DNA of 64,000 bases from CALMEC01 sp964531025 (lineage in GTDB: Bacteria > Actinomycetota > Thermoleophilia > Miltoncostaeales > Miltoncostaeaceae), in NCBI GenBank assembly GCA_964531025.1, contig CAZHDY010000001.1, forward strand, positions 496,001-560,000, in the 5' to 3' direction. The stretch's first letter is position 1. Every line of letters begins with the position of its first letter. The translations under genes were made by a program, and so were the position numbers. This document shows positions 15,361-23,668 of this stretch, piece after piece. A model generated the notes under the pieces. That model ran no database searches, was not told the origin of the DNA, and saw only the letters and a program-made list of their open reading frames with translations.

Positions 15361-16745
15361 GCGAGCGACCCATCACCTACGGCGAAGGTCCGGATCTCCA
15401 TGAGAGATCGGCAAAGGCCGCGGCCGACACCGTGCTCCGCGGCAATCTCGCCTCGTCGGCCGCCAGCTGGGCCAAGGGACGTCGGCGTGTCGAGGAGGAG
15501 CACGACTTCTCGAGCATGCGCGATCGCGCGCGGATCATCCGGCGCGAGAACATCCGACGTCTTCCCGAGCTTCTCGACACGCTCGAAGCACGCGTCATCG
15601 CCAACGGTGGCACCGTCGTGCGTGCCGCCACCAGGGACGAGGCCACGGAGTACATCGTCGGCCTGGCCCGCCGTGAGGGAGCACGGGTCGTAGCCAAGTC
15701 GAAGTCGATGGCGACCGAGGAGATCAAGCTCAACGAGGCGCTCGACGAGGCCGGCGTGCGCGTCGTCGAGACGGATCTGGGTGAGTGGATCCTCCAGCTG
15801 GCCGAGGAGCGTCCCTCCCACATCATCGCGCCGGCGGTGCACAAGAACCGCATGGAGATCGCCGAGTTGTTCCGACGCGAGAGTGGCGAGGACGTACCCG
15901 ACGACCGCGAGGCGCTCATCGCCTACGCGCGGCGTCGGCTGCGGGAGGACTTCGCCGCCGCCGACATCGGGGTGAGCGGCGTGAACGTGGCCGTCGCGGA
16001 GACCGGGACGCTCTGCGTCGTTGAGAACGAGGGCAACGCCCGGCTGGTGACCGCACTCCCCCGCATCCACGTCGCCGTGATGGGCGCCGAGCGCATCGTG
16101 GCCGACTGGGATGAGGCGTCCCACATCCTGCAGGTGCTGCCGATGGCGGCGATCGGGGACGACGCCCCGACCTACGTCAACCTCATCTCCGGAGCACGAC
16201 GCGAGGGCGAGTCGGACGGACCGGAGGAGCTGCACCTCGTGATCGTGGACGGCGGTCGCCTCGCTCTTCGGAACTCGCCGTTCGAGGAGGCGCTCCACTG
16301 CATCCGCTGCGGCGCGTGCCTCTACTCGTGTCCCATGTGGAGGACGGTCGGTGGCCAGACATACGACTCGCCGTACTCCGGACCGATCGGGGCGGTCATC
16401 ACCCCCCTTCTGGAGGGAGCACAGTCCGAGCGGGCGAACGAGCTGCCATTCCTGTCATCCCTCTGCGGGGCGTGCCATGACGCGTGCCCGGTCGGGATCC
16501 CGCTGCACGACCTGCTGGTGCGTCTGCGCGCACGCGCCGACACACCCGTCCAGCGCAGGCGCCGGCGATGGGCGCGACTGTGGAGTGCCGCGTGGCAACA
16601 CCCGCTCCTCTACCGTGCGGGTGTCCGGATGTCACGGCTGGGGATCCGACTCCTGGGCAGACGCGGCTGGATCCGTCGCCTGCCGGGTCCGGCAGGTGCG
16701 TGGACAGAGGTCCGCGACCTTCCGAGCGAGTGGCCGCCGCGGTGA
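15357..16745 (+). CDS. lutB: L-lactate utilisation iron-sulfur protein LutB
   Basis: 462 residues. The LUD domain (about 60-295) includes VAVAETGTLCVVENEGNAR; a following ferredoxin-like region has two 4Fe-4S motifs, CIRCGACLYSCPM and CGACHDACPVGI, about residues 313-385. The basic C-terminal tail (RRRRRWARLW) resembles those of LutB homologues. Expected to pass lactate electrons to the respiratory chain. Overlaps lutA and lutC by 4 bases. Confidence 0.94.
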   Translation: MSERPITYGEGPDLHERSAKAAADTVLRGNLASSAASWAKGRRRVEEEHDFSSMRDRARIIRRENIRRLPELLDTLEARVIANGGTVVRAATRDEATEYIVGLARREGARVVAKSKSMATEEIKLNEALDEAGVRVVETDLGEWILQLAEERPSHIIAPAVHKNRMEIAELFRRESGEDVPDDREALIAYARRRLREDFAAADIGVSGVNVAVAETGTLCVVENEGNARLVTALPRIHVAVMGAERIVADWDEASHILQVLPMAAIGDDAPTYVNLISGARREGESDGPEELHLVIVDGGRLALRNSPFEEALHCIRCGACLYSCPMWRTVGGQTYDSPYSGPIGAVITPLLEGAQSERANELPFLSSLCGACHDACPVGIPLHDLLVRLRARADTPVQRRRRRWARLWSAAWQHPLLYRAGVRMSRLGIRLLGRRGWIRRLPGPAGAWTEVRDLPSEWPPR

Positions 16746-17287
16746 TCGATACCTTCCTCGCCGCCCTCGAGCGACGTCGCGCAACCGGCGAGCGCGTGGC
16801 GCCGACCGATCTTGCGGATGCCGTCGTGGCGGCGTTCACCGAGTGGGGAGCGCGACGGGCGCTCATCCCGGACGATGACGTGCTCCACGCCCACGGGGTT
16901 CCGACGGCGCTTCGCGACGCCGGCATCGAGGTGATCGTCTGGCCGACCGACCTGCCCTGGAGGCCGCTCCTGGGACTGGACGACGCTCCGGCGACATGTG
17001 CGATCACGGTCCCGAGGCTGGCCGTGGCACAGCGCGGCACGGTGGTGCTGACGACGGATGCCGGCCACGGGCGCTCGTTGGATGCCGTCGGCTGGTGGCA
17101 TCTGTCGGTACTTCCCGCCGGCCGGATCGTGCCGACCCTGACGGATGCCCTCACGAGCGTCTTCGCCGGGGACGCGCCCTCGGCCGTATCCCTGGTGTCG
17201 GGACCCAGCCGGACCTCCGACATCGAGAAGATCACGACCTACGGCGCGCACGGCGCACTGGCCGAACACGTCCTGGTGGTGGACTGA
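16742..17287 (+). CDS. lutC: L-lactate utilisation protein LutC
   Basis: 181 residues, a stand-alone LUD-domain protein. The conserved end SGPSRTSDIEKITTYGAHGA is present. The true start is the GTG overlapping the lutB stop; the longer open frame upstream lies over lutB. The LutABC set is complete here but no lactate permease is adjacent. Confidence 0.9.
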   Translation: MIDTFLAALERRRATGERVAPTDLADAVVAAFTEWGARRALIPDDDVLHAHGVPTALRDAGIEVIVWPTDLPWRPLLGLDDAPATCAITVPRLAVAQRGTVVLTTDAGHGRSLDAVGWWHLSVLPAGRIVPTLTDALTSVFAGDAPSAVSLVSGPSRTSDIEKITTYGAHGALAEHVLVVD

Positions 17288-17315
17288 CCCGTCCCGCGGT
17301 CGGGGCGGGAGTAGC

Positions 17316-17340
17316 GCGGGGTCACCGTCGGTGACCCCGC
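17316..17340 (+). terminator. Terminator-like hairpin after lutC
   Basis: GCGGGGTCACC-GTC-GGTGACCCCGC is a perfect 11-bp stem with a 3-base loop, placed between convergent genes and usable from either side. There is no T-run. Confidence 0.6.
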
Positions 17341-17353
17341 ACGACGACACGGA

Positions 17354-17761
17354 TTACTCCTGTGCCTTCTTCAGCTGCCCGGCGACGATCGCGATCGTCG
17401 CGATGAGCGCCACGAAGATGCCGATCGAACGTCCGTAGTCGACGCCGTCGGGAACATCGCCCGCGTGGGGCTTGAAGATCAGCCGGAACAGGACGAGCAG
17501 GAAGGCAAGCGCACCCGCTCCGAGGACGACAGGCGCATAGAGCGCGTCGATCTTGTCGGCGGCGATCCCGAGGATCACCGCGATCACCCCGGCTCCGAGG
17601 ATGAGAAGCAGGATGTCGATGAACTTGAGCGCGTCGAAGGCATTGGCCGAAGCAGAGAAGGGGCCAGCGCTGAAGGAGTACCAGTTCAGGAATAGCGAGA
17701 GGACGAGAAGCGCGCCGCCACCGAGGGAGATCTGGTCTCCCCGGTCGAGTCGATTGAGCAT
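17354..17761 (-). CDS. Four-helix membrane protein of unknown function
   Basis: 135 residues with four predicted transmembrane segments (about 13-32, 46-68, 75-95 and 111-130) and a short lysine-rich end (LKKAQE). The first loop has NWYSFSAG, comparable to AWYSLDAS in the next gene, which has the same plan; the two look like distant paralogues. Start ATG with CAGGAGACTCC upstream. Function not recognised. Confidence 0.6.
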   Translation of the reverse strand: MLNRLDRGDQISLGGGALLVLSLFLNWYSFSAGPFSASANAFDALKFIDILLLILGAGVIAVILGIAADKIDALYAPVVLGAGALAFLLVLFRLIFKPHAGDVPDGVDYGRSIGIFVALIATIAIVAGQLKKAQE

Positions 17762-17871
17762 GGAGTCTCCTGGTGATGAGTACGGGCCGGTGAACCCTAG
17801 ATGAGCGGTGACACCATGCGCACGGAGGAGACCCGTCCGCAATCAGGACGGCCACCTTGCCATATGGAGCC

Positions 17872-18000
17872 GGAAAGTCCTGTGTCAGACACCAGGCTTT
17901 CCGTCAGAACCTCACTCGCCACGAATGTCCTGCTCTTATCGGGAATTCGCCATCGGGCAGCCGACCCTCGGAAAGTTTTGTGTCAGACACGAGACTTTCC
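17872..18000. repeat. Palindrome-bounded repeat element, copy 1
   Basis: Two imperfect palindromes of 31 bases, each with GGAAAGT at the start, the core GTGTCAGACAC and CTTTCC at the end, lie at 17872-17902 and 17970-18000, 98 bases apart. Between them is CACGAATGTCCTGCTCTTAT, which resembles the middle of the elements at 21.7 kb and 54.8 kb. It fills most of the gap between the two four-helix membrane genes. The pattern resembles REP/REPIN sequences moved by RAYT transposases; no transposase is in the window. Confidence 0.7.
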
Positions 18001-18033
18001 GGTCTCGTTTCGGCGACCTCTCCGGCGGTCGGG

Positions 18034-18501
18034 CTACAGGCCGGCGCGGCGGTTCATCATGCCGCCCACGGAGATGAGGATGGCGCCGACGAGCGCCACC
18101 CAGATCCCGATCTCCAGGTTCGTCACCACCCGGCCTCCCGGCCGGGCCACCATGCGGAAGATGACGGTCAGCGCCGTGAGGCTGCCCACGCTCTCGATGA
18201 GACGTCGCGGAGAGTCGTCGATCTTGCCGAGCGCCATGGCCACCACACCCACGACCACGGCGACACCGACTCCGAGGAAGGCCCAATCGAGGAACTCGAG
18301 GGCCGTGAACGCCGTGATCCGCGAGGCGTTCTCCAGGATGCCCGCCATGAGCGGGTTGAGGCCGAAGGCCGGATTGCTGGCATCCAGGCTGTACCACGCC
18401 AGGAAGAGCGACACGATGAGCCCGAGGGCGCCGACGACCGCGACGCGGTCCCCGATGGTGGTGCGGTCGAAGATCTCGCGTGGGTCCATGCCTCGAGTCA
18501 T
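18034..18501 (-). CDS. Four-helix membrane protein, paralogue of the 17.4 kb gene
   Basis: About 155 residues with four hydrophobic segments (roughly 24-42, 65-90, 100-120 and 128-146). A short cytosolic N-terminus (DPREIFDRTTIGDR) precedes the first helix, and AWYSLDAS follows it, as NWYSF does in the neighbour. Three ATGs (18507, 18501, 18489) are possible; 18501 is preferred because GGGTGG lies 9 bases upstream. Function not recognised. Confidence 0.55.
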   Translation of the reverse strand: MTRGMDPREIFDRTTIGDRVAVVGALGLIVSLFLAWYSLDASNPAFGLNPLMAGILENASRITAFTALEFLDWAFLGVGVAVVVGVVAMALGKIDDSPRRLIESVGSLTALTVIFRMVARPGGRVVTNLEIGIWVALVGAILISVGGMMNRRAGL

Positions 18502-18695
18502 CGGCATGGGCCACCCACGGCTGAACAACCCGAGCCCGTCGGCGTCAGACGACGGCTCGGATCTCCCTGAGACCCATACGAGACTCCAAGTGGAACGAAC
18601 CCGGCGAGGCAGGGAATAGACTCGGGCACCGGCGCGGGGTGGGATGCACATCGTTCACCGACGCGCCCTCGGCAGACGATCCTCGGAGACGTGAC

Positions 18696-19319
18696 ATGGG
18701 ACGTTTCGACCGGTTCACCCGCATCACCGACCCCGTCGATGCGGTCGCCCGCGTGGTCTCGGTGACCCTCCCCCCGGATGGGCATGGGTCGGCGGCGTGC
18801 GAGATGAACCTCGTGATCGAGATGGACGGTGCCCCCGCCGTCCCGGTCCGGGTGACCAAGATCGTGAAGATGCGGCTGTGGCCACAGGCCGGCCAGACCC
18901 TGCCGGTGACCGTTTCGCGCACGGACCCGTCCCGACTGAAGATCCGCTGGGACGAGGTCCCGACGGGCAGCGACCGCGCCGCCGAGCAGGCCCGGAATAT
19001 GGCGGACGCCATGAACCGCGGGGCGACGCCAACCGAGAATTCGCCGTCCGACCCTGCTGCCATGGCCGGCTGGACCTCGATGACGGTGAACGGCGTCCCG
19101 GTGGACGACGCAGGCGGCGACATCGCCGACATGATCCGAGCGGCGCTCGGTGGTGCGGGTGGCATCGGCAACATGGAGACGCCAGCGGCACCGGCCGGTG
19201 ACGCGACGGGTACCGACGAGCGGCTCGCGGCGTTGGAACAGCTTGCGGCCCTGCGCGACGCCGGAGCGCTGACGGAGGAGGAGTTCGCTCGTGAGAAGGA
19301 GCGGCTTCTCGGTGGCTGA
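18696..19319 (+). CDS. SHOCT-domain protein of unknown function
   Basis: 207 residues. The first ~110 residues form a beta-rich domain (MGRFDRFTRITDPVDAVARV, PVRVTKIVKMRLWPQ). A flexible Asn/Ala/Gly region follows, and the end is a SHOCT helix hairpin (ERLAALEQLAALRDAGALTE...EFAREKERLL), a short module often tied to membrane or oligomerisation functions. ATG preceded by CGGAGA. Overlaps the next gene by 8 bases. Confidence 0.65.
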   Translation: MGRFDRFTRITDPVDAVARVVSVTLPPDGHGSAACEMNLVIEMDGAPAVPVRVTKIVKMRLWPQAGQTLPVTVSRTDPSRLKIRWDEVPTGSDRAAEQARNMADAMNRGATPTENSPSDPAAMAGWTSMTVNGVPVDDAGGDIADMIRAALGGAGGIGNMETPAAPAGDATGTDERLAALEQLAALRDAGALTEEEFAREKERLLGG

Positions 19320-20157
19320 CCGCCGTCGGATTGTCCTCTATCTCGTCATCGGCGCCGCGATCTGGATCGGGGCGACCCTGATCGTGGCATCGCGGTATCC
19401 GGCCGGGTCGAACGCACTCCCCATCCGACTCACCCTGGGTATCGGCGGGCTCGCGTACTTCCTGGGCGCCATGGCGATGGCCGCGCGGAGCCGGGATTCG
19501 CGCCCCGCGGACATCGAGCGTATCCATCGTCGACTCGTCCTGAACGACGACCCCGAGGCGCTCGACGCGATCCGCACCGACAACCTCAAGACCCGCCGGG
19601 TGTACACGGGATTCGGTGTCGTCGGCCTCGTGATCATGTTCGCGTTCCTGATCACGGGGAGCGAGGACCTGGCTCCGTACTTCATCGGTGCCCTCATCGT
19701 GCTGGCCATCGCCTTCTTCGGGTACTTCATGGTGGCGTGGATGCGAATGCAGCGCGGGGCCGACAGCTACGCCACGACGCTGGGACTCCGGCTGATGTCG
19801 ACGCCGTCGTATCTCCGTGTCCCCGACCCCGCAGGGGGTTCGCTGGCCGGCGGGATGGTGGGCGCCATGACGTACGGGGGATCACGCCACGGGCGGCAGG
19901 TTCTCATCACCCAGGCCGTGGGCGCCGCCGTCACCGTGATCGGGATGGATGATGACGACGACTCAGAACCGGTCGACACCCTGTCGGATCCAACCCTGTT
20001 CGCCGAGGTCACCGGTGAGGGCACCGACACGTGGACGAACGTCGTCGCGGAGCGGTACGGCCCGGGACGGGTCGTGGTCGTACGATCGGGCAACGGTGCC
20101 GGCGCCTACATGCTGCAGGATCTCCTGCTGGCCGAAACGCTGGCCGACCGGAACTGA
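19312..20157 (+). CDS. Four-helix membrane protein with soluble C-terminal domain
   Basis: 281 residues. Paired hydrophobic segments occur at about 8-26 and 42-60 and again at about 98-118 and 124-143, followed by a soluble region of about 135 residues containing a Gly-rich stretch and an acidic patch (MDDDDDSEP). The GTG start overlaps the preceding stop; AAGGAG lies upstream. The protein is not recognised. Coupling to the SHOCT protein suggests a joint role. Confidence 0.55.
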   Translation: MADRRRIVLYLVIGAAIWIGATLIVASRYPAGSNALPIRLTLGIGGLAYFLGAMAMAARSRDSRPADIERIHRRLVLNDDPEALDAIRTDNLKTRRVYTGFGVVGLVIMFAFLITGSEDLAPYFIGALIVLAIAFFGYFMVAWMRMQRGADSYATTLGLRLMSTPSYLRVPDPAGGSLAGGMVGAMTYGGSRHGRQVLITQAVGAAVTVIGMDDDDDSEPVDTLSDPTLFAEVTGEGTDTWTNVVAERYGPGRVVVVRSGNGAGAYMLQDLLLAETLADRN

Positions 20158-20176
20158 CGAGCGAGCCTCGCGAACG

Positions 20177-20278
20177 TCAGTCGAGGACGGCGTCCGCGAC
20201 CATCATCCCCAACCAGATGCCGACGGCCACACCGACGACCGTCGCGAGTAGGAAGATCATCGTCGTCCTCGGGCTCAT
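20177..20278 (-). CDS. 33-residue single-helix membrane peptide
   Basis: A very small gene: the ATG overlaps the stop of the preceding minus-strand gene (ATGA) and is served by GGGGAGGTGCCCG. The product is a short charged start (MSPRTT), one hydrophobic helix (about 7-28) and an acidic end. Coupling, ribosome-binding site and helix composition support it as real, though 33 residues is short enough for chance. Confidence 0.5.
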   Translation of the reverse strand: MSPRTTMIFLLATVVGVAVGIWLGMMVADAVLD

Positions 20279-20925
20279 CGGGCACCTCCGCGGGGATCCC
20301 GCCCTCCCGGCGGCGGGTAGCCTCCGGGCGGCGGTGGATAGGGCGAGTTGGCCAGGTCGATCTCGTCCGGTGGCGTCGATCCGAGGCCGATCGAGGATCC
20401 GAAGGCATCGGTGAGGGGCGAGCCCTGCCCCAGGTGCTCGCGATGACGGAACCATCGCGGAACACGCCAGATGAGCGGGGCCAGAAAGCCCAGTGCCATC
20501 GCCCAGAACACGATGCCGCTGACGATCCACCCCCATGAGCGCGACGCCTCACCCGGCGGGTCGAAGCCGAGCTCGACGAAGTTGTAACCCAGGACGGCGA
20601 ACATGATCCCCATCGCCGGGAAGATCCCGAACCCCGGACCGCGCACCCACGTGGTGAAGAGCGCCCGGACCCCCATGAAGAGCAGACCGAGCGGAATCGC
20701 GATCGTCAGCATGACCGCGGTGCCCTCGTCGCACTCGTTGGCGATTACGTAGGGACCACCGCTGGAGCAGAAGCCCCCGGACTCGACCATGAGGCTGCGC
20801 ATCGCACGGTAGAGGGCCACCAGACAGGCGACGGCGCCCGCCGTGCCGATGGCGATCATGATCCAGGCGACCACCAGCTGACCGGTCGAGCGCGGACCGT
20901 CCAGTCTGTTCATCAGCCCCATCAT
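20275..20925 (-). CDS. Multi-pass membrane protein with Pro-rich tail
   Basis: 216 residues with four hydrophobic segments (about 17-38, 68-88, 99-115 and 130-150), a loop with two cysteines (FCSSGG, NECDEG) probably outside the membrane, and a cytosolic tail rich in Pro/Gly (SPYPPPPGGYPPPGG). Start ATG chosen for GGAGGT 7 bases upstream. Function not recognised. Overlaps the 33-residue peptide gene. Confidence 0.6.
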   Translation of the reverse strand: MMGLMNRLDGPRSTGQLVVAWIMIAIGTAGAVACLVALYRAMRSLMVESGGFCSSGGPYVIANECDEGTAVMLTIAIPLGLLFMGVRALFTTWVRGPGFGIFPAMGIMFAVLGYNFVELGFDPPGEASRSWGWIVSGIVFWAMALGFLAPLIWRVPRWFRHREHLGQGSPLTDAFGSSIGLGSTPPDEIDLANSPYPPPPGGYPPPGGRDPRGGAR

Positions 20926-21060
20926 CGTCCGACCTCCGACCGCATCGAACGAGGAGCCCGTCCGATCGAAACGCCGTGCGAAACGGACCGGCACTGGCCG
21001 GTGGAACGAAGAAGCTCCATCGAATCCGTTACTCCTCGGGGCCGCGGAAGGGGTGCGGGC

Positions 21061-21089
21061 ATTCTGTCCATCGGATACAGGCCTGTCAA
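21061..21089 (-). promoter_or_regulatory. Strong vegetative-type promoter, TTGACA-N17-CAGAAT
   Basis: On the minus strand a perfect -35 TTGACA (21084-21089) and a 17-base spacer precede CAGAAT (21061-21066). It would give the 20275-20925 gene a leader of about 130 bases, in which no known riboswitch was recognised. Confidence 0.5.
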
Positions 21090-21183
21090 CGTCACGCGAA
21101 CGGACGTGCACACCACGATCGACCGTTTGCATGTGGTGCCGTGACCGGCAGTGGATCTCGCCCGGTCGCAGGACCACCGTCCC

Positions 21184-21669
21184 CTACCGGCGGTTCGCCG
21201 CCTTCATCGCACGCTCCGCATCTCGATTGGCGTCGCGCTCGGCGATCGTCCGGCGCTTGTCATAGAGACGTTTTCCGCGACCGAGGCCCAGTTCGACCTT
21301 CGCGCGACCGGCATCCGAGAAGTACACACGCAACGGGATGAGCGACAGCCCCTTCTCGTTGATCGCCTGGTCGATCTTGTCGATCTCGCGACGGTGCAGG
21401 AGCAGTTTGCGGGTACGCGTGGGCTCGTGGCCGAAGCGCGCGTTGAAGTACTCCGGGATGTGCAGCCCGACGAGGTAGACCTCGTCACCGCGCACCTGTG
21501 CGTAGGCGTCGCGGATGCTGGCCCCGCGCTCACGCAGCCCCTTCACCTCACTGCCCATGAGGACCATGCCCGCCTCGTAACGGTCCACGATCTCGTACTC
21601 GTGGAACGCCTTGCGGTTCTGGGCGACGTCGCGCTCGGCCTCGCGGCGTGAGTTCTTCTTGGTGGCCAT
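21184..21669 (-). CDS. smpB: SsrA-binding protein SmpB
   Basis: 161 residues; binds the tRNA-like domain of tmRNA and delivers it to stalled ribosomes. Diagnostic segments are NRKAFHEYEIVDRYEAG, LMGSEVKGLR and the basic tail KRRTIAERDANRDAERAMK. ATG with a TAACCT -10 (21679-21684) 9 bases upstream and no ribosome-binding site, so probably leaderless. Its RNA partner lies 8 kb away at 13.3-13.6 kb. Confidence 0.96.
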   Translation of the reverse strand: MATKKNSRREAERDVAQNRKAFHEYEIVDRYEAGMVLMGSEVKGLRERGASIRDAYAQVRGDEVYLVGLHIPEYFNARFGHEPTRTRKLLLHRREIDKIDQAINEKGLSLIPLRVYFSDAGRAKVELGLGRGKRLYDKRRTIAERDANRDAERAMKAANRR

Positions 21670-21726
21670 GACCGGGACAGGTTAGCGACCCCACCGCGGC
21701 GGCCGTCGCCCGTGGACGTCGAGGCT

Positions 21727-21850
21727 GTCAACACCGGTGCCAGGCACTTAACAAATGCGTACCGAACCGCACGAAAGCAAAACGTGCTGCTATTCGTCCG
21801 AGTTCGTGGCTCCTGACGCCGGCCGTGTCAACATCGGTGCCTGGCACCTG
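21727..21850. repeat. Palindrome-bounded repeat element, copy 2
   Basis: GTCAACACCGGTGCCAGGC (21727) and GTCAACATCGGTGCCTGGC (21827) occur exactly 100 bases apart in the same orientation; each carries the palindromic core GGTGCCWGGCAC. Between them CGTGCTGCTATTCG resembles the centre of copies 1 and 3. The element fills the gap between smpB and the RNase R gene. Confidence 0.7.
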
Positions 21851-21892
21851 TACTGACACACGCCGGAGCGGAGGACGGCGAACGCCGGGATC

Positions 21893-23668
21893 TCAGCGTC
21901 GACGACGACGCCGAAGGGGCGCCTGGCGCCGGGGCGCGGCACCGGACGCCGGTTCCAGTTCCACGCGTCCGCGCAGCGGCTCGACCGACACCACCCGCAC
22001 GTCGATCGGGTCCCCCACGGCGAAGCGACGGCCGGTGTCCTCGCCCTCCAGCATCACGCCGAGCGGGTCCGGCGTCCACCAGTCACCATCGATCGACCGT
22101 GCGGGCAGGTAGCCGTCCAGCACGAGGTCGGGTCCGAAGGCCACGAAGGCGCCGCTGTCGCCGACGCCGGTCACCTCTCCCGGGAAGACGGCCTCCCGAT
22201 CCGCCGCAAGCAGATCCTCGGTGTAGAACGCACGGCAGATGCGGTCGGCGCGCCGCTCGACGTCCACGGCCTGCCGCTCGGTGATGGACGAGTGGTCGGC
22301 GGCCACCGCCAGTTCGTCCACGCTCTCGCCCTCCGGGCCGATCCCGAGCGACGCGAGCAGCGCCCGGTGCGCCAGGAGATCCGGGTACCGGCGGATCGGC
22401 GACGTGAAGTGCAGGTACGCGTTCGATGCCAGCCCGGAGTGGGTGGGCTCGATGGTCGTATAGAACGCCTGCTTCAGGGCTTGCAGCACGAGGACCGGCA
22501 GGCCCCGAGCGCCACCGTGACGTTCGGTGTGCCGGCGGATCGCCCGTGCGGCGGCGACCGAGTACTCGGCGCATTCGGATGGGGTGAGGGGCCCGTCGGG
22601 AACCTCCCGCACGGGGATGCCCAGCGCCTCCATGCGCTCGTGCAGCAACATGATGCTGCGCTCGGCCGGGTCCGGGTGGTGGCGGTACACGGTGGGACGT
22701 CCACGTTCGACCATGTACCGGGCGACGGCCTCGTTGGCCGCGACCATGCAGTCCTCGATGAGACGGTGCGAGGCCGTCTGCCCTTCGATCTCGATACCCG
22801 ACACGCGGTCGTCCGCGAACCGGAACACCGGCTCTCCGGCCTCCACGTCGAGCCCGTGGCGCGACATCCGACGTGCGCGCAGTCGTTCGGCCGCCTCGCG
22901 CGCCAGACCGATGTCGGCCTCCAGGTCAACGTCGCCGAGCGAGCCCCCCGCGAACAGACGATCGACCTCGGGATAGGTCAGCCGTCGGCGCGAGTGGATG
23001 GTGCTCCGCATGAAGCGTGCGCTCCGCGTCTCGCCGTCCGGCGTGATGAGCATCTCGCACGTCACGGCCTTGCGGTCCTCACCGGGCCGGAGGCTGCAGA
23101 CGTCGTTCGACAGACGCTGCGGGAGCATCGGATCGACCTGCCCGGGCACGTACAGCGAGTTGCCCCGGCGTGCCGCCTCGCGATCGATCTCGCCGCCCGG
23201 GTCGATGAACGCCGAGACGTCGGCGATGTGGACCCACAGACGGATGTCGTCACCGTCACGGGCCACTGCGATCGCGTCGTCGTGGTCCTTGGCGCCCTCC
23301 GGGTCGATCGTGATCACACGCTGTGCCGTCAGATCCTCGCGGCCGGTGTCCGGCGTGTCGCTCCGACCGGCGACCTCGTCCGCCTCGTCCAGGATCCGTC
23401 GCGAGAACGGTCGCCCACGACCTGCGTCGGCGACCAGGGCCGCCATCGCCGCGTGGACGGAACGATGGTTCCCGTGGACGGCGACGATCCGCGGAGAACC
23501 CCGGCCGGCGACGGCCGTGACCAGATCACCGATCTTCCCCATGCGACCGCTTCGGCCCATGCGGAGCGGCGGTGCGGACTCGAAGACCGGCTCGACGATC
23601 AACCCGCGTCCGGCTCCGAGCAGGCGACCGACGACGACCGTGGTGCGAGGACGTGGTCCCCGGCTCAG
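21893..23668 (-). CDS. rnr: RNase R / RNB-family 3'-5' exoribonuclease
   Basis: About 591 residues. The RNB catalytic domain shows ITIDPEGAKDHDDAIAV (metal-binding Asp cluster), HIADVSAFIDPGG, LPQRLSNDVCSLRPGEDR and HFTSPIRRYPDL; an S1-like end and a basic tail (RRQAPLRRRRRR) follow. It is a short form without an N-terminal HTH. The start is unusual: residues VVVGRLLGAGRGLIVEPVF match the family N-terminus, but upstream of a TTG (23602) the only initiator is a CTG at 23668 overlapping the ctpA stop (CTGA), with AGGAGG 10 bases before it. RNase R also degrades tmRNA-tagged messages; smpB is next to it. Confidence 0.9.
   Translation of the reverse strand: MSRGPRPRTTVVVGRLLGAGRGLIVEPVFESAPPLRMGRSGRMGKIGDLVTAVAGRGSPRIVAVHGNHRSVHAAMAALVADAGRGRPFSRRILDEADEVAGRSDTPDTGREDLTAQRVITIDPEGAKDHDDAIAVARDGDDIRLWVHIADVSAFIDPGGEIDREAARRGNSLYVPGQVDPMLPQRLSNDVCSLRPGEDRKAVTCEMLITPDGETRSARFMRSTIHSRRRLTYPEVDRLFAGGSLGDVDLEADIGLAREAAERLRARRMSRHGLDVEAGEPVFRFADDRVSGIEIEGQTASHRLIEDCMVAANEAVARYMVERGRPTVYRHHPDPAERSIMLLHERMEALGIPVREVPDGPLTPSECAEYSVAAARAIRRHTERHGGARGLPVLVLQALKQAFYTTIEPTHSGLASNAYLHFTSPIRRYPDLLAHRALLASLGIGPEGESVDELAVAADHSSITERQAVDVERRADRICRAFYTEDLLAADREAVFPGEVTGVGDSGAFVAFGPDLVLDGYLPARSIDGDWWTPDPLGVMLEGEDTGRRFAVGDPIDVRVVSVEPLRGRVELEPASGAAPRRQAPLRRRRRR

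Noticed and set aside
17872..17885. RNase P RNA from GGAAAGTCC
   Set aside because: The match to the conserved GAGGAAAGTCC block is part of a palindrome; no other conserved rnpB segment is present.
17872..18000. CRISPR array from spaced repeats at 17.9 kb
   Set aside because: Only two repeats, about 67 bases between them, palindromes not identical, and no cas genes.
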